In this document: positions 8,669-17,206 of the stretch, in pieces
Layout of the letters: the number at the start of each line of letters is the position of its first letter
Numbering within the stretch: the first letter of the stretch is position 1
Assembly: GCF_018555435.2 (NCBI RefSeq)
Contig: NZ_JAFEJT020000026.1
Coordinates: 1-41,418, forward strand
Direction: 5' to 3'
From: Bifidobacterium amazonense
GTDB taxonomy: Bacteria; Actinomycetota; Actinomycetes; Actinomycetales; Bifidobacteriaceae
Length of the DNA stretch: 41,418 bases
The notes under the pieces: model-generated
What the model saw: the letters and a program-made list of their open reading frames with translations, nothing else
Database searches by the model: none
What the model was told of the DNA's origin: nothing
Translations under genes and position numbers: made by a program

Positions 8669-10336
8669 TCAGTGTTGTTCCTGGTAGTCGAAGTATTTGA
8701 AGTCGGCGTGCGACTGCTTGGCGTCCATGTCCTGCGCGCAGATGCCGACCATGCCGCCGGTGAACGCGCAGCCCTTGATGGTGCGTTCCACGTAGTCGTC
8801 GCTGATGTGGTCGGCCGGCTGGTCGCCACCAAGCGGCCGCCAGTCCGGTTCGGCGGAACCGTCCGTCACACCCGAGCCCTGCGCGTAGGAGAAGTTCGCC
8901 ACGGCATGCCGCACCGCGACCTTGACCCGCACCGGACCATCATCCAAAACCACCGCCTCGGAACCGTAGGTCAGCTCCTCATGATCGCAGCGCAGCACCT
9001 GCAGGATCCGTCGGTCGGTGCCTTCCGAGTCGAACGACACATACGCGTAGATCCAGTTGCACGTGTCGTAGTACAGGATCAGGCCGGCCGTCTGCTGGTA
9101 GTTGGCGGGGTCGAAGTCGATCACCGTGTCCGCGTCGAAATCGTACGCCTCCCAACGCCGCGCGAACAGCACCTGATGATGCTGCGAGCGCAGCGACTGG
9201 TCGCCGTACAGGCGCAGCCAGCCGGGACGCGCGGTGAGCGAATAGTCCTTCTCCGCATCCAACGCGCCGCGCAGCGTCTTGAGACTCGGCGGAATGGCCG
9301 GGTCGGTCACGGACGTGAGCGGCGCGCAGGCCTGCGCGGCCGCGTCCGGCGCGAAGTCGATGCGTTCGGAATGGTCGGTCTTCTGCACGACGCCCTGTGC
9401 GACGGCCGGCGCGGGCACCAGCAGGTCCGGGCTGATCGTGTTGTTGATGAGCCGCGGCCAGCCGTCCTCGGTCCAGTAGATCTTCTGGATGGAGGTTTCG
9501 CGGCCGAGCGTACAGTTGCCGCGTTCGGTGAGCGGACGGCCGCAGATCTGCGTGACGTACCATTCGTCGCCGATCTGGAGGAAGCAGCAGTGGCCGGACT
9601 TCTGCAACGGGTTGGTCGGCTCGTCGCGCGTGGTCATCAGCGGCGTATAAGGACTGTCCTCGAACGGGCCTTCGAGCGAACGGGCGCGGGCCACGGTGGC
9701 GGCGTGCATGTAGCCGGTGCCGCCGGCCGCGCACAGCAGATAGTACCAGCCGTTGCGCTTGAGGATTTGCGGACCTTCGCATACGCCAAGCTTGGTGCCC
9801 TTGTAGAAGTGCTTGCGTTCGCCGATGAGCCTCATCGTGACGGGATCGAATTCCTGGATGACGGTGCCGGCGAACATCGTGTGGCCGGGACGGTAGTCGT
9901 AGAGCATGTTGAGGAACCATTTGCGGCCGTCGTCGTCGTGGAAGATGGCCGGGTCGAAGCCGGACGCGGTCAGGAAGTGCGGTTCGCTCCACGGACCGGT
10001 GATGCTGGGCGCGGTGATGACGTAGTTGAGCGTGTCCTTGAACGGTGCGTACGTTTTCACGTCGGTGTAGACGAGCCAGAACTTGCCGTCCGCGTAGCTC
10101 AGGTGCGGCGCCCACAGCGATCCGGAGTCGTAGTTGCCGCGCAGGTCGACCTGCGATTCGCGGTTGACGGGCGAGGCGACCCACTCCCAGTTGACGAGGT
10201 CCTTCGAATGGTAGATGTCGATGCCCGGCCACCATTCGAACGTGCTCGTCGCGATGTAGTAGTCGTCGCCGACGCGCAGCGCGCTCGAGTCGGGATGGAA
10301 TCCGGGCAGGATCGGGTTCTTGATCATCGTCGTCAT
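8669..10336 (-). CDS. GH43 family beta-xylosidase / alpha-arabinofuranosidase
   Basis: The 555-residue protein has the five-bladed propeller of GH43 followed by a C-terminal beta-sandwich (roughly residue 350 onward, WEAYDFDADT region). The three expected acids are visible: Asp16 in GFHPD as base, Asp128 in SGFDPA as pKa modulator, and Glu187 in VCEGPQ as acid. Its size and the sandwich domain resemble XynB-type beta-xylosidases. No signal peptide is present, so it works on imported oligosaccharides. It lies 19 bp after the lyase-like gene and 13 bp before the isomerase gene, with AGGAG before the start. Whether xylose or arabinose is released is not decided by sequence. Confidence 0.9.
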   Translation of the reverse strand: MTTMIKNPILPGFHPDSSALRVGDDYYIATSTFEWWPGIDIYHSKDLVNWEWVASPVNRESQVDLRGNYDSGSLWAPHLSYADGKFWLVYTDVKTYAPFKDTLNYVITAPSITGPWSEPHFLTASGFDPAIFHDDDGRKWFLNMLYDYRPGHTMFAGTVIQEFDPVTMRLIGERKHFYKGTKLGVCEGPQILKRNGWYYLLCAAGGTGYMHAATVARARSLEGPFEDSPYTPLMTTRDEPTNPLQKSGHCCFLQIGDEWYVTQICGRPLTERGNCTLGRETSIQKIYWTEDGWPRLINNTISPDLLVPAPAVAQGVVQKTDHSERIDFAPDAAAQACAPLTSVTDPAIPPSLKTLRGALDAEKDYSLTARPGWLRLYGDQSLRSQHHQVLFARRWEAYDFDADTVIDFDPANYQQTAGLILYYDTCNWIYAYVSFDSEGTDRRILQVLRCDHEELTYGSEAVVLDDGPVRVKVAVRHAVANFSYAQGSGVTDGSAEPDWRPLGGDQPADHISDDYVERTIKGCAFTGGMVGICAQDMDAKQSHADFKYFDYQEQH

Positions 10337-10355
10337 TGGTTCAGCTCCTTTGATG

Positions 10356-12764
10356 TCATGCGTAGATGAACGTCAGCCAATTGGATGGGGTGGTGTCGGT
10401 GTTGCGGCCTTCCGGCGTGGTACCGAGGCGCAGTCGCAGCGTGCGGTGCTCAGGATCGCCGCCGTCGCCGTCGGCGACGATCTCGACCAGTCGGCCGTCC
10501 CACGCGAGATACATCGGTCCGATGCCCCAGCTGCGCAGCGCGAATCGTGCGGCTTGCGGCAGATCTCCGTTCGTGTCGCCCGCGACGTCGGTCATGCGCA
10601 GCGCGCGTCCGCCGTCCGGCAGTCCGTCGGCGACCGTCAGCGCACGTCCGTCGGCCGTGTCGATCAGCGACACCGTGCCGTCGCCGTGGTCGACGACGCG
10701 CAGCACGCTCGCGTCGCGGCGTCGCGCGGTCACGGCGAGCGAACCGTCCGGCTGTACGGCGAAGTACGACGGCATCGTCTCCGTTTCCAGTCCGGCCGGC
10801 ACCACGCCGTCGGTCAGCGCGTTGGACGGCACCGGACCGGCCGCGCGGATCGCGGCCCACGTGCGCTGGTACCACGGTTCGATCATCGTGCGCAGCCGTA
10901 CGCGCGGCGCGACGTTCCCGCCGGCCGACTCCGAGCAGACCGGCCCGTTGTAGCAGGTGAGCGTCGAGAAGTTGAGGTTGTCGAAGTGGACGAGTCCTTC
11001 CGGCCGCATCGCGTTGGCCGCGCGCTCCGTCCAGGTCATATCGACGCCGGGCACGCCGCGCCAGTGCGCGAGCGCGGTCTCATAGATCGGACGTAATTGC
11101 CCGCGGTAGACGCCCTGCTCCTCCATGTGATCCCAGTAGGAGATGTCGTCGAAGTAGCCGAAGATGCCGGAGAGCGGCACGGCGCGAAGCTCGCCTTCGC
11201 CGCTGAACAGGTTGTATCGCGCGCACCATTCGACGGCCTTGGCGAGCCGGTCGCCGTACAGCCCCCACAGGTCGACGCCCTGGTGTTCGGCGATCGCGCA
11301 CGTGTCGACCATCGCGCCGATGCCGAGCTGGCCGTGCGCCTGGTCGCGCGCCGATTCGACGCTCTGCCCCCAGTCGGTCAGGTAGTTGACGACCGAGCCG
11401 TTGCAGTAGGGGCTCACGTACATGGCGAGGCCGCGCGCGAAGATGCGCGGATCGTCGGTGGCGACGCCGATGGCGAGCAGCGTGGTCATCGGGGCCACGT
11501 CCCAGTTGCCGTTCGCGTTCATCGGCGCGCCGCCGTCGCGTACGACCGGGTAGACGACGTTGCGCAGCATGGTCTGGAACGATGCGAAGATCGCGTCCGT
11601 CATGCTCGCGTGGCCGCCGTCGAAGTAGCGGACGATTTCGGCCGCGTTGATGAGTTTGATCGTGGCGAGCGACGCGCCGAGGATGCGGTCACGCCCGTCG
11701 ATCACGCGCAGGGTGCGCGCCCAGCCGTCGACGATGCGTGTGACGGTCTCGGCGTACCGGTCCTCGCCGGTGACCGCCCAGCGCAGCGCGTTGAAGTACG
11801 CGGCCGCGCACGACATCTCCCAGTCGTCGATGTGACCGGAGCCTTCCGGATCGCCGCGACCGACGCCCTCGCGGAAGGTCGGCTGGTAGCGTTCGCACGC
11901 CATGTCGTTCGGCACGGTGGTCGTGAGCCTCAGCCAGTCGGCGTACCACGGCTGTTCGCGGTTGCGTACGTGGTCACGTATGGCCGCAAGCTGCGCGGCG
12001 GACAGGTTCACGCCCGGGTGCGCGAACGATTGCGGTACGGCGAGCACACTGCCATTGCCGACCGTCAGCGTCGTCGGAATCCCGTTGGTCTCGCCGGTCC
12101 CGTCCGAGGCCGTGCACGACGCGGCGCACGCGGCGTCGGCTGAGGCAAGGCCGTCATCCGTCGTCGCGGTTTCGACCGTCGCAGCCGCGGCATCCTCAAG
12201 ATACAACCGCTGCACGGCGACGTTGCCGTAGTCGACGTATGCGCCGTACAGCGTGACGCGCATCGGGTACGCGGCGCAGTCCGGCTCGTCACGCAGGTCG
12301 TCGGCGTGGCTGCCGATGATCACGGAGCCGTCCGGCTGCGGTTCGATCGTGAACCGTTCGTTCCAGTACGCGTCCGGCGCGGATGCGGCGACGACGAACG
12401 TAAGCCCGCGCTTGACGTAGTACGACGGCTGCCGGTCGAATTCGGCGGCGACGATCGCCGACGTGCGTTCGAGCGATGCGCCCGGCGCGACGTAGTAGTT
12501 CTGGATCGTCAGATACCTGCCGTTCGTGAGGCTGCGGATCGCGTACCACGTCGCCTGTGCGCCGTCGAGCGGCAGGGTCGTGTCGATGGCGTACGCAGAA
12601 CGGTACAGCGCGAACCGTTCGGCGCGGTCACGGTCGGCGGTGACGGTGAGGCTGCCGTCCGCCGCGAGCGCGACCCAGTCGCCTTCGCCGGTGCGGATGC
12701 GCACGATGCGTTCGACGGTCCTTTCGCGGGTCGGATAGTCGTTGTCTGCGGTGCGACCGACCAT
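10356..12764 (-). CDS. alginate-lyase-fold protein with beta-rich N- and C-terminal domains
   Basis: The 802-residue protein has three parts. Residues about 15-190 are beta-rich and resemble trefoil/fascin-like repeats (ALAADGSLTV, RYLTIQNYY). Residues 190-240 are an Ala/Thr/Asp-rich linker. Residues 247-600 resemble the alpha/alpha-toroid of the alginate lyase superfamily, beginning SFAHPGVNLS and including NANGNWDVA (417-424) and ARDQAHGQLG (472-481), which probably carry the catalytic Asn and His. A second beta-rich domain ends the protein. No signal peptide is seen, so it would cut imported oligosaccharides. The start follows AAAGGAG. The family includes alginate and glucuronan lyases (such as PL38); the substrate is unknown. 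The downstream KDG kinase/KDPG aldolase genes support a uronate-releasing role. Confidence 0.7.
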   Translation of the reverse strand: MVGRTADNDYPTRERTVERIVRIRTGEGDWVALAADGSLTVTADRDRAERFALYRSAYAIDTTLPLDGAQATWYAIRSLTNGRYLTIQNYYVAPGASLERTSAIVAAEFDRQPSYYVKRGLTFVVAASAPDAYWNERFTIEPQPDGSVIIGSHADDLRDEPDCAAYPMRVTLYGAYVDYGNVAVQRLYLEDAAAATVETATTDDGLASADAACAASCTASDGTGETNGIPTTLTVGNGSVLAVPQSFAHPGVNLSAAQLAAIRDHVRNREQPWYADWLRLTTTVPNDMACERYQPTFREGVGRGDPEGSGHIDDWEMSCAAAYFNALRWAVTGEDRYAETVTRIVDGWARTLRVIDGRDRILGASLATIKLINAAEIVRYFDGGHASMTDAIFASFQTMLRNVVYPVVRDGGAPMNANGNWDVAPMTTLLAIGVATDDPRIFARGLAMYVSPYCNGSVVNYLTDWGQSVESARDQAHGQLGIGAMVDTCAIAEHQGVDLWGLYGDRLAKAVEWCARYNLFSGEGELRAVPLSGIFGYFDDISYWDHMEEQGVYRGQLRPIYETALAHWRGVPGVDMTWTERAANAMRPEGLVHFDNLNFSTLTCYNGPVCSESAGGNVAPRVRLRTMIEPWYQRTWAAIRAAGPVPSNALTDGVVPAGLETETMPSYFAVQPDGSLAVTARRRDASVLRVVDHGDGTVSLIDTADGRALTVADGLPDGGRALRMTDVAGDTNGDLPQAARFALRSWGIGPMYLAWDGRLVEIVADGDGGDPEHRTLRLRLGTTPEGRNTDTTPSNWLTFIYA

Positions 12765-12827
12765 GTCGTCTCCTTTCCGATGCCGCACCCGGGCTCCTTC
12801 GGCGGACCGGGCGCGGCGCAAGTCACG

Positions 12828-14963
12828 TTATTTCGTTGCAAGCAGCACGGCGACGCCGTCGAAGTCGGCAAGGCCGGAAACGGTGAGCATGCCGTCGTCC
12901 AGCGTGACGGTCAGGCCGTCGCGATGGAACGTGCGGACGATCGAGACGGCCGCACCGGCCGCGTCCTTGACCGGCACGGTGATCGTCGCGGGCGCGTCGT
13001 GGAACGTGTGCAGCACGACGAGCGTGCGGCTGTCGGCCGCGGTGTCCGCCTCGCCGTCGCGGACGATGGCCTGCCAGCCGGTCGGCCGGCTGTAGCTGCC
13101 GAGATGCGGCCCGTACCAGTGCGTCTCGCCGCGGTCGATGACGGGCGCGGCCTCATGGTAGAACGCGACGCCTTCGCGGATGATGTCGTTCTTGCGCCCG
13201 GCGAAGCCGTTCGCGTCGCCGCTGAAGCACAGGCGGCCGAGCAGGCCGGAGCAGATCTGGTAGTACAGCTTGTCGGCGGGGGCCTCCTCGCGCACGACGG
13301 CCCAGATCTGCGACTGGCGCGGCAGGATCATGCGATGCATGTTCGCGGCGACGACGGGGATGTAGTCGCATTCGTGCGCGTCGGAGAAGCTGGCCATCGC
13401 GCCGATCTTCATGAAGCTTTGGACGAGCCGGTGGCCGCCGGACGCGCAGATCTCGATCATGAGGTCCGGCAGTTCGGCGCGGATGCGGCGGAAGAACGCC
13501 TGCGACGCCTGGATCTGGTCGTAGAGTCCCTCCCCCAGCGACGCGTCCGGGTCGCCGGGCGTCTCGCAGCCGATGCCGATCGTGTCGTTGTAGTCGACCT
13601 TCATGTAGTCGAAGCCGTTGTCGCGCAGGAAGTCGATGACCTTGTGCGCAAGATACTCCTGCACTTCGGGGTTGCGCATGTCCCACCAACGGCGGTTGCC
13701 GGAGGTGATCGGCAAGCCGTCGCGCTTGAGCAGCCATGCGGCCTTGTTGAAGCAGTCGGGCTCCTCGCGGCCGGCGATCTCGAACTCGAACCAGATGCCG
13801 GCCTTGAGCCCGGCCTCGTGGATGCGGTCGACGACCGGCTTCATGCCGTTGGGGAACGCGGTTTTGCTGACCTCCCATTTGCCGAATCTGCTGGCCGCCT
13901 CGAACGCCTGGTCGTCGAACCAGCCGGCGTCGATCACGAAGTATTCCACGCCGAGCGCCTTGACCGCGTCAAGCTGTTCGATGACGCTCCGCTCGCTCGG
14001 GCAGCCCCAGGTCGAACAGAATTCGTTGAAGATCACCGGTAGATGGTCCTCGCTTGACGGCACATTGAGGTCCTTGCGCACGTTGGCCACGGCCTGCGCG
14101 GCCTCGTCCACGCCGCCGTCCACCGCCGTGACGACCGCATACGGCGCGTCGAAGCGTTCGCCGGGCCGCACGACGTGCGTCCACTGGCCGAATTCGCGGT
14201 CGGCGATGCCGCCGGACAGGCTCAGCCCGTCGTCGCGGCGGTACGCTTCGATCTGCCAGCTGGACGCGTGCGTGGTCGCCGCCGCCCAAGTCACTCCTGC
14301 GCGGCGGTCGGTCACGGCGACGAACGGCACCCATTCGCGTACCGGGAAGCTGCCGATCGAGCCGAATCGCACGGAGTTCGCGCTGTACTTCTGCCAGCTC
14401 GGCTCGAGTTCGAGATCCTCGAGAGGCTGGGAGAGCACGCGGCCTTCGGCGCTCCAGGTGCTGCGCAGCCGGTGCAGGGTCAGGTTCTCCGGGTCGAAGC
14501 CGGTGGCGTACGGCGAAAGCGAGCCGAGCGTGAAGCTGGAAAGCATTTCGAACGTGACGGGTTCGGCGGAGTCGTTGATGACGGACGTGCGGATTTCGGC
14601 GGCGCGGCTCGCCGGCGTCATCGTGAGCACATGCTCGTAGTGCCAGCCGCGGTCGTCGGCGACGCGGGTCGTGACGGCGACCGAACCGGTCGCCGGATCG
14701 CTCGTGACCTGCGGCTCGCCATACGTCATGTGCTGCGTGACGGTCGTCGCGTTGCGCATCGTACGGCCCTGGCTGAAGCCGAACGGATAGTCGTCGCCGA
14801 TGACCTTGGCCTGCACGAGCGGCTCGGCGGCGCAGTCGTCGCGCACGATCGCGTCCGCATGACCGGTCGGCGTCAGGACGAGCTCGACGACGCCCGTGTC
14901 CGCGTCGCGGCGGTAGACGGCGGTCAGATCGCCGCAGCTTACGCTTTCCAGTACGGTTCGCAT
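12828..14963 (-). CDS. GH36 family alpha-galactosidase-like enzyme
   Basis: The 711-residue protein has the GH36 layout: an N-terminal beta-supersandwich of about 300 residues, a TIM barrel and a short C-terminal beta domain. KVDYND gives the likely nucleophile Asp457; SFSDAHECD gives the likely acid/base Asp528; EICASGGHR is the family substrate loop. It is the first gene of a four-gene unit, read from a promoter with a LacI operator at 15075. The start follows AAAGGA; the open frame extends 26 codons further but lacks a better site. It acts in the cytoplasm. Alpha-galactosidase is the family default, but GH36 also holds alpha-N-acetylgalactosaminidases and transferases, so the sugar removed is inferred. 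Confidence 0.88.
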   Translation of the reverse strand: MRTVLESVSCGDLTAVYRRDADTGVVELVLTPTGHADAIVRDDCAAEPLVQAKVIGDDYPFGFSQGRTMRNATTVTQHMTYGEPQVTSDPATGSVAVTTRVADDRGWHYEHVLTMTPASRAAEIRTSVINDSAEPVTFEMLSSFTLGSLSPYATGFDPENLTLHRLRSTWSAEGRVLSQPLEDLELEPSWQKYSANSVRFGSIGSFPVREWVPFVAVTDRRAGVTWAAATTHASSWQIEAYRRDDGLSLSGGIADREFGQWTHVVRPGERFDAPYAVVTAVDGGVDEAAQAVANVRKDLNVPSSEDHLPVIFNEFCSTWGCPSERSVIEQLDAVKALGVEYFVIDAGWFDDQAFEAASRFGKWEVSKTAFPNGMKPVVDRIHEAGLKAGIWFEFEIAGREEPDCFNKAAWLLKRDGLPITSGNRRWWDMRNPEVQEYLAHKVIDFLRDNGFDYMKVDYNDTIGIGCETPGDPDASLGEGLYDQIQASQAFFRRIRAELPDLMIEICASGGHRLVQSFMKIGAMASFSDAHECDYIPVVAANMHRMILPRQSQIWAVVREEAPADKLYYQICSGLLGRLCFSGDANGFAGRKNDIIREGVAFYHEAAPVIDRGETHWYGPHLGSYSRPTGWQAIVRDGEADTAADSRTLVVLHTFHDAPATITVPVKDAAGAAVSIVRTFHRDGLTVTLDDGMLTVSGLADFDGVAVLLATK

Positions 14964-15074
14964 GATGTCCTTTCCGTCCCCGTCGTCGGGGGCCTGCCGG
15001 TCGCGGCCGCGGGCGCTCCGTGCCCGGCGGCTGTATGTCACTGCGATACAGCTTACCGCGCGACACGCCAGATT

Positions 15075-15088
15075 GGAAAGCGCTTACC
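15075..15088. promoter_or_regulatory. LacI-type operator before GH36 operon
   Basis: GGAAAGCGCTTACC is a 14-bp palindrome with one mismatch. On the minus strand it directly follows a GTTATC-like -10 with a TTGTGC-like -35 16 bp further up, so bound repressor would block the GH36 transcript. The same sequence type recurs at 15144, 19438 and 29954. Confidence 0.65.
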
Positions 15089-15137
15089 GATAACTTTTCC
15101 AGCGAAACTCGCACAACAACACACACAGCAAAGACGC

Positions 15138-15157
15138 TATACTGGTAAGCGTTTCAT
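15138..15157 (+). promoter_or_regulatory. promoter -10 and operator half-site of LacI gene
   Basis: TATACT at 15138-15143 is a good -10 element for the rightward LacI gene. It is followed at once by GGTAAGCGTTT, a full left half and part of the right half of the same operator. This fits autoregulation and joint control of the divergent GH36 operon. Confidence 0.6.
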
Positions 15158-15195
15158 GCTGTTTTCCAGATGTGCGAAGAAGGACGGCAACCACG

Positions 15196-16293
15196 ATGGC
15201 TGAGCAAAACGACAAGAATCCCTCCCCCGCGACGCTGATGGACGTCGCCAACCAGGCCGGCGTGTCCATCGCCACCGCCTCCCGCGTGCTCAACGGCAGC
15301 GCGCGCAAAGTGCGCAACGAATCATACGTGAAGGTCATGGAGGCCGCCACCAAGCTCAACTACCGGCCCAACGCCTACGCGCAGGCCGTCGCCAAGGGCA
15401 CCGCGCCGAACATCGTGCTGCTCGTCTCCGACATCTCCGACCCGTACTTCGCGGCCGTCTCCCAAGGCGTCGTCAAGGCCGCCGGCGAACAGGGCGTGTC
15501 CGTGACCATCGGCGTCGCGCCGGACGCCAAATCCGAGCTCGAGGCGGTGCGCAAGGCGACCGCCACCCGGCCACGCGGCATCATCATCTCCGAAAGCGAA
15601 CGCATCGACGCACCCGAACGCGCCCAGCTCGAAGCCGAACTCAAACGCTACGAGGCGGCCGGCGGACACGCCGTGTTCATCCTCAACCGCAATCTGCCGT
15701 TCCCCGCCGTCGACGTGGCCAACGAAGTCGGCGCGCGGGCCATCGCCAAGCTCATCGTCGACTCGGGCTACCGCCGGCCCGCCATCCTCAAGGGCGACGA
15801 CAACTACCGTTCGTCCAAGGAGCGTCTCGCCGGCATGATGGCCGTGTTCGACAAGGCCGGCATCACGGTCGACCCGAAGGCCGTGGCGAACGGACGGTTC
15901 AGCCGCACCGAAGGCTACGCGGCGATCATGCAGTTGGCACGGCTCGGCCGGCTCACGGCGGCCAGCGGTGCGGATGCGGCGTATGACGGGCAGGGCGTGG
16001 ACTGCGTGGTCGCGCTCAACGACGTGATGGCGATCGGCGCGATGAGCGCGCTGCGTGCCAACGGCATCGAACCGGGCAAGGATATGGGCGTGACCGGGTT
16101 CGGCGACATCCCCTATTCGGCCGACGTGCACCCGTCGCTGACCACCGTGCATCTGCCGCTGACCGAAATGGGCCAGGCGGCCGTCGAACGCGTGCTCGCC
16201 TCCTCCGACGGGGATGCCGACGCGGGCAGCCGTCTCATCTTCGTGCAAAGCGCCCCCGACATCGTGCTGCGCGAGTCGCTGCCGCGGCGGTGA
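15196..16293 (+). CDS. LacI family regulator of the GH36/lyase/KDG genes
   Basis: The 365-residue protein has a LacI helix-turn-helix at residues 14-62 (MDVANQAGVSIATASRVLNG, ending YRPN), followed by the sugar-sensing domain (MGVTGFGDIPYSADVHPSLTTVH near the end). The Met start is taken because the DNA-binding domain follows with a normal short tail; a GTG eight codons upstream is the alternative, and AAGGA lies 11 bases before the Met. It is divergent from the GH36 operon and carries operator sequences on both sides. Operator copies before the dehydrogenase/KDG unit and the DUF4432 gene suggest a four-site local regulon. The inducer is probably a breakdown sugar of that pathway. Confidence 0.93.
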   Translation: MAEQNDKNPSPATLMDVANQAGVSIATASRVLNGSARKVRNESYVKVMEAATKLNYRPNAYAQAVAKGTAPNIVLLVSDISDPYFAAVSQGVVKAAGEQGVSVTIGVAPDAKSELEAVRKATATRPRGIIISESERIDAPERAQLEAELKRYEAAGGHAVFILNRNLPFPAVDVANEVGARAIAKLIVDSGYRRPAILKGDDNYRSSKERLAGMMAVFDKAGITVDPKAVANGRFSRTEGYAAIMQLARLGRLTAASGADAAYDGQGVDCVVALNDVMAIGAMSALRANGIEPGKDMGVTGFGDIPYSADVHPSLTTVHLPLTEMGQAAVERVLASSDGDADAGSRLIFVQSAPDIVLRESLPRR

Positions 16294-16350
16294 GGACGCG
16301 CTGGGACGCCGACAGGTCGGCATGATGCGACGGACCCATATGAACAACAA

Positions 16351-16393
16351 ATGAGGGGGCTGCCCGCTATTGGCGAACGGGCAGCCCCCTCAT
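16351..16393 (-). terminator. strong terminator between convergent LacI and KDPG aldolase genes
   Basis: A perfect 16-bp GC-rich stem (16351-16366 with 16378-16393) closes an 11-base loop. On the minus strand it is followed by TTTGTTGTT, so it best serves the KDPG aldolase transcript. On the plus strand no T-run follows, though the hairpin may still help end the LacI transcript. Confidence 0.85.
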
Positions 16394-16471
16394 TGCAGGA
16401 GGAAGGAGTTCAGGGGTAAGTATGTGTTGTTTGGGTCCGGCCGGTTGCGCCCGACGGACCGTCAGGCGCGA

Positions 16472-17137
16472 TCAGTCGTTGGCCTTGGCGGCGATGATCG
16501 GCTCGACGATGGCGCGCGCGTCCTTGCAGGCCTGCGCGACGGCATCCCAGTCGTGCGCCTTCTGGGCGGCGGACGGCACCGGGAACGAGCCGCCGATGGC
16601 GAACACGTTCTTCAGCGCGATGTAGTCGGCCGCGTTCTTCAGACTCACGCCGCCGGTCGGCAGGAACTTCATCTCGGCGAACGGGCCGGCAAGCGCCTTG
16701 AGGGTCTTCACGCCGCCGTAGGCCTCGGCCGGGAAGAACTTCACGTAGCGCAGGCCCTTCTGGTACGCCTTGTCCACGTCGGACGGGACGGCGGTGCCGG
16801 GCAGGATGAGGATGTCATTCTCGAGCGCGTAGTCGACGATCGCCTCGGTGAACGCCGGGGTGACCAGACCCTTGCAGCCGGCCTCGATCGACGCCTTGGC
16901 CTGCTCGACCGTGTGCACGGTGCCTGCCACGAGCGTGACGCCCGGGACCTCGTCGCGGATGCGCTTCATGCCTTCGATCGCGTACGGGGAACGGAAGGTG
17001 ACCTCGGCGACCGGCACGCCACCGCGTTCGAGGGCCTGCGCCAGCGGCACGGCCTCCTCGACGGAGTGGAGGGTGACCAGCGGGACGACGCCCAGCTGCT
17101 CGAGGTAGTGAAGCTCCTGATCGTTCTTATCGCTCAT
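16472..17137 (-). CDS. eda: 2-dehydro-3-deoxyphosphogluconate (KDPG) aldolase
   Basis: The 221-residue protein is a class I aldolase that splits KDPG into pyruvate and glyceraldehyde 3-phosphate, with possible 4-hydroxy-2-oxoglutarate activity. The Schiff-base Lys133 is in YVKFFPAE, Glu45 and Arg49 are in AEVTFRS, and TGGVSLKN forms the phosphate site; these residue numbers agree with the E. coli enzyme. The start follows AAAGGAA. It is the last gene of the dehydrogenase/KDG kinase/aldolase group and is followed by a strong terminator. Bifidobacteria normally use the phosphoketolase bifid shunt, so this step implies a separate entry point for keto-deoxy acids from uronates. Confidence 0.93.
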   Translation of the reverse strand: MSDKNDQELHYLEQLGVVPLVTLHSVEEAVPLAQALERGGVPVAEVTFRSPYAIEGMKRIRDEVPGVTLVAGTVHTVEQAKASIEAGCKGLVTPAFTEAIVDYALENDILILPGTAVPSDVDKAYQKGLRYVKFFPAEAYGGVKTLKALAGPFAEMKFLPTGGVSLKNAADYIALKNVFAIGGSFPVPSAAQKAHDWDAVAQACKDARAIVEPIIAAKAND

Positions 17138-17206
17138 GTTCTTGGTTCCTTTCTGAAAAGTTCTGTTTCGTCGGTGAATCGCACCCGGCCATTTACGGCT
17201 ACTCGG

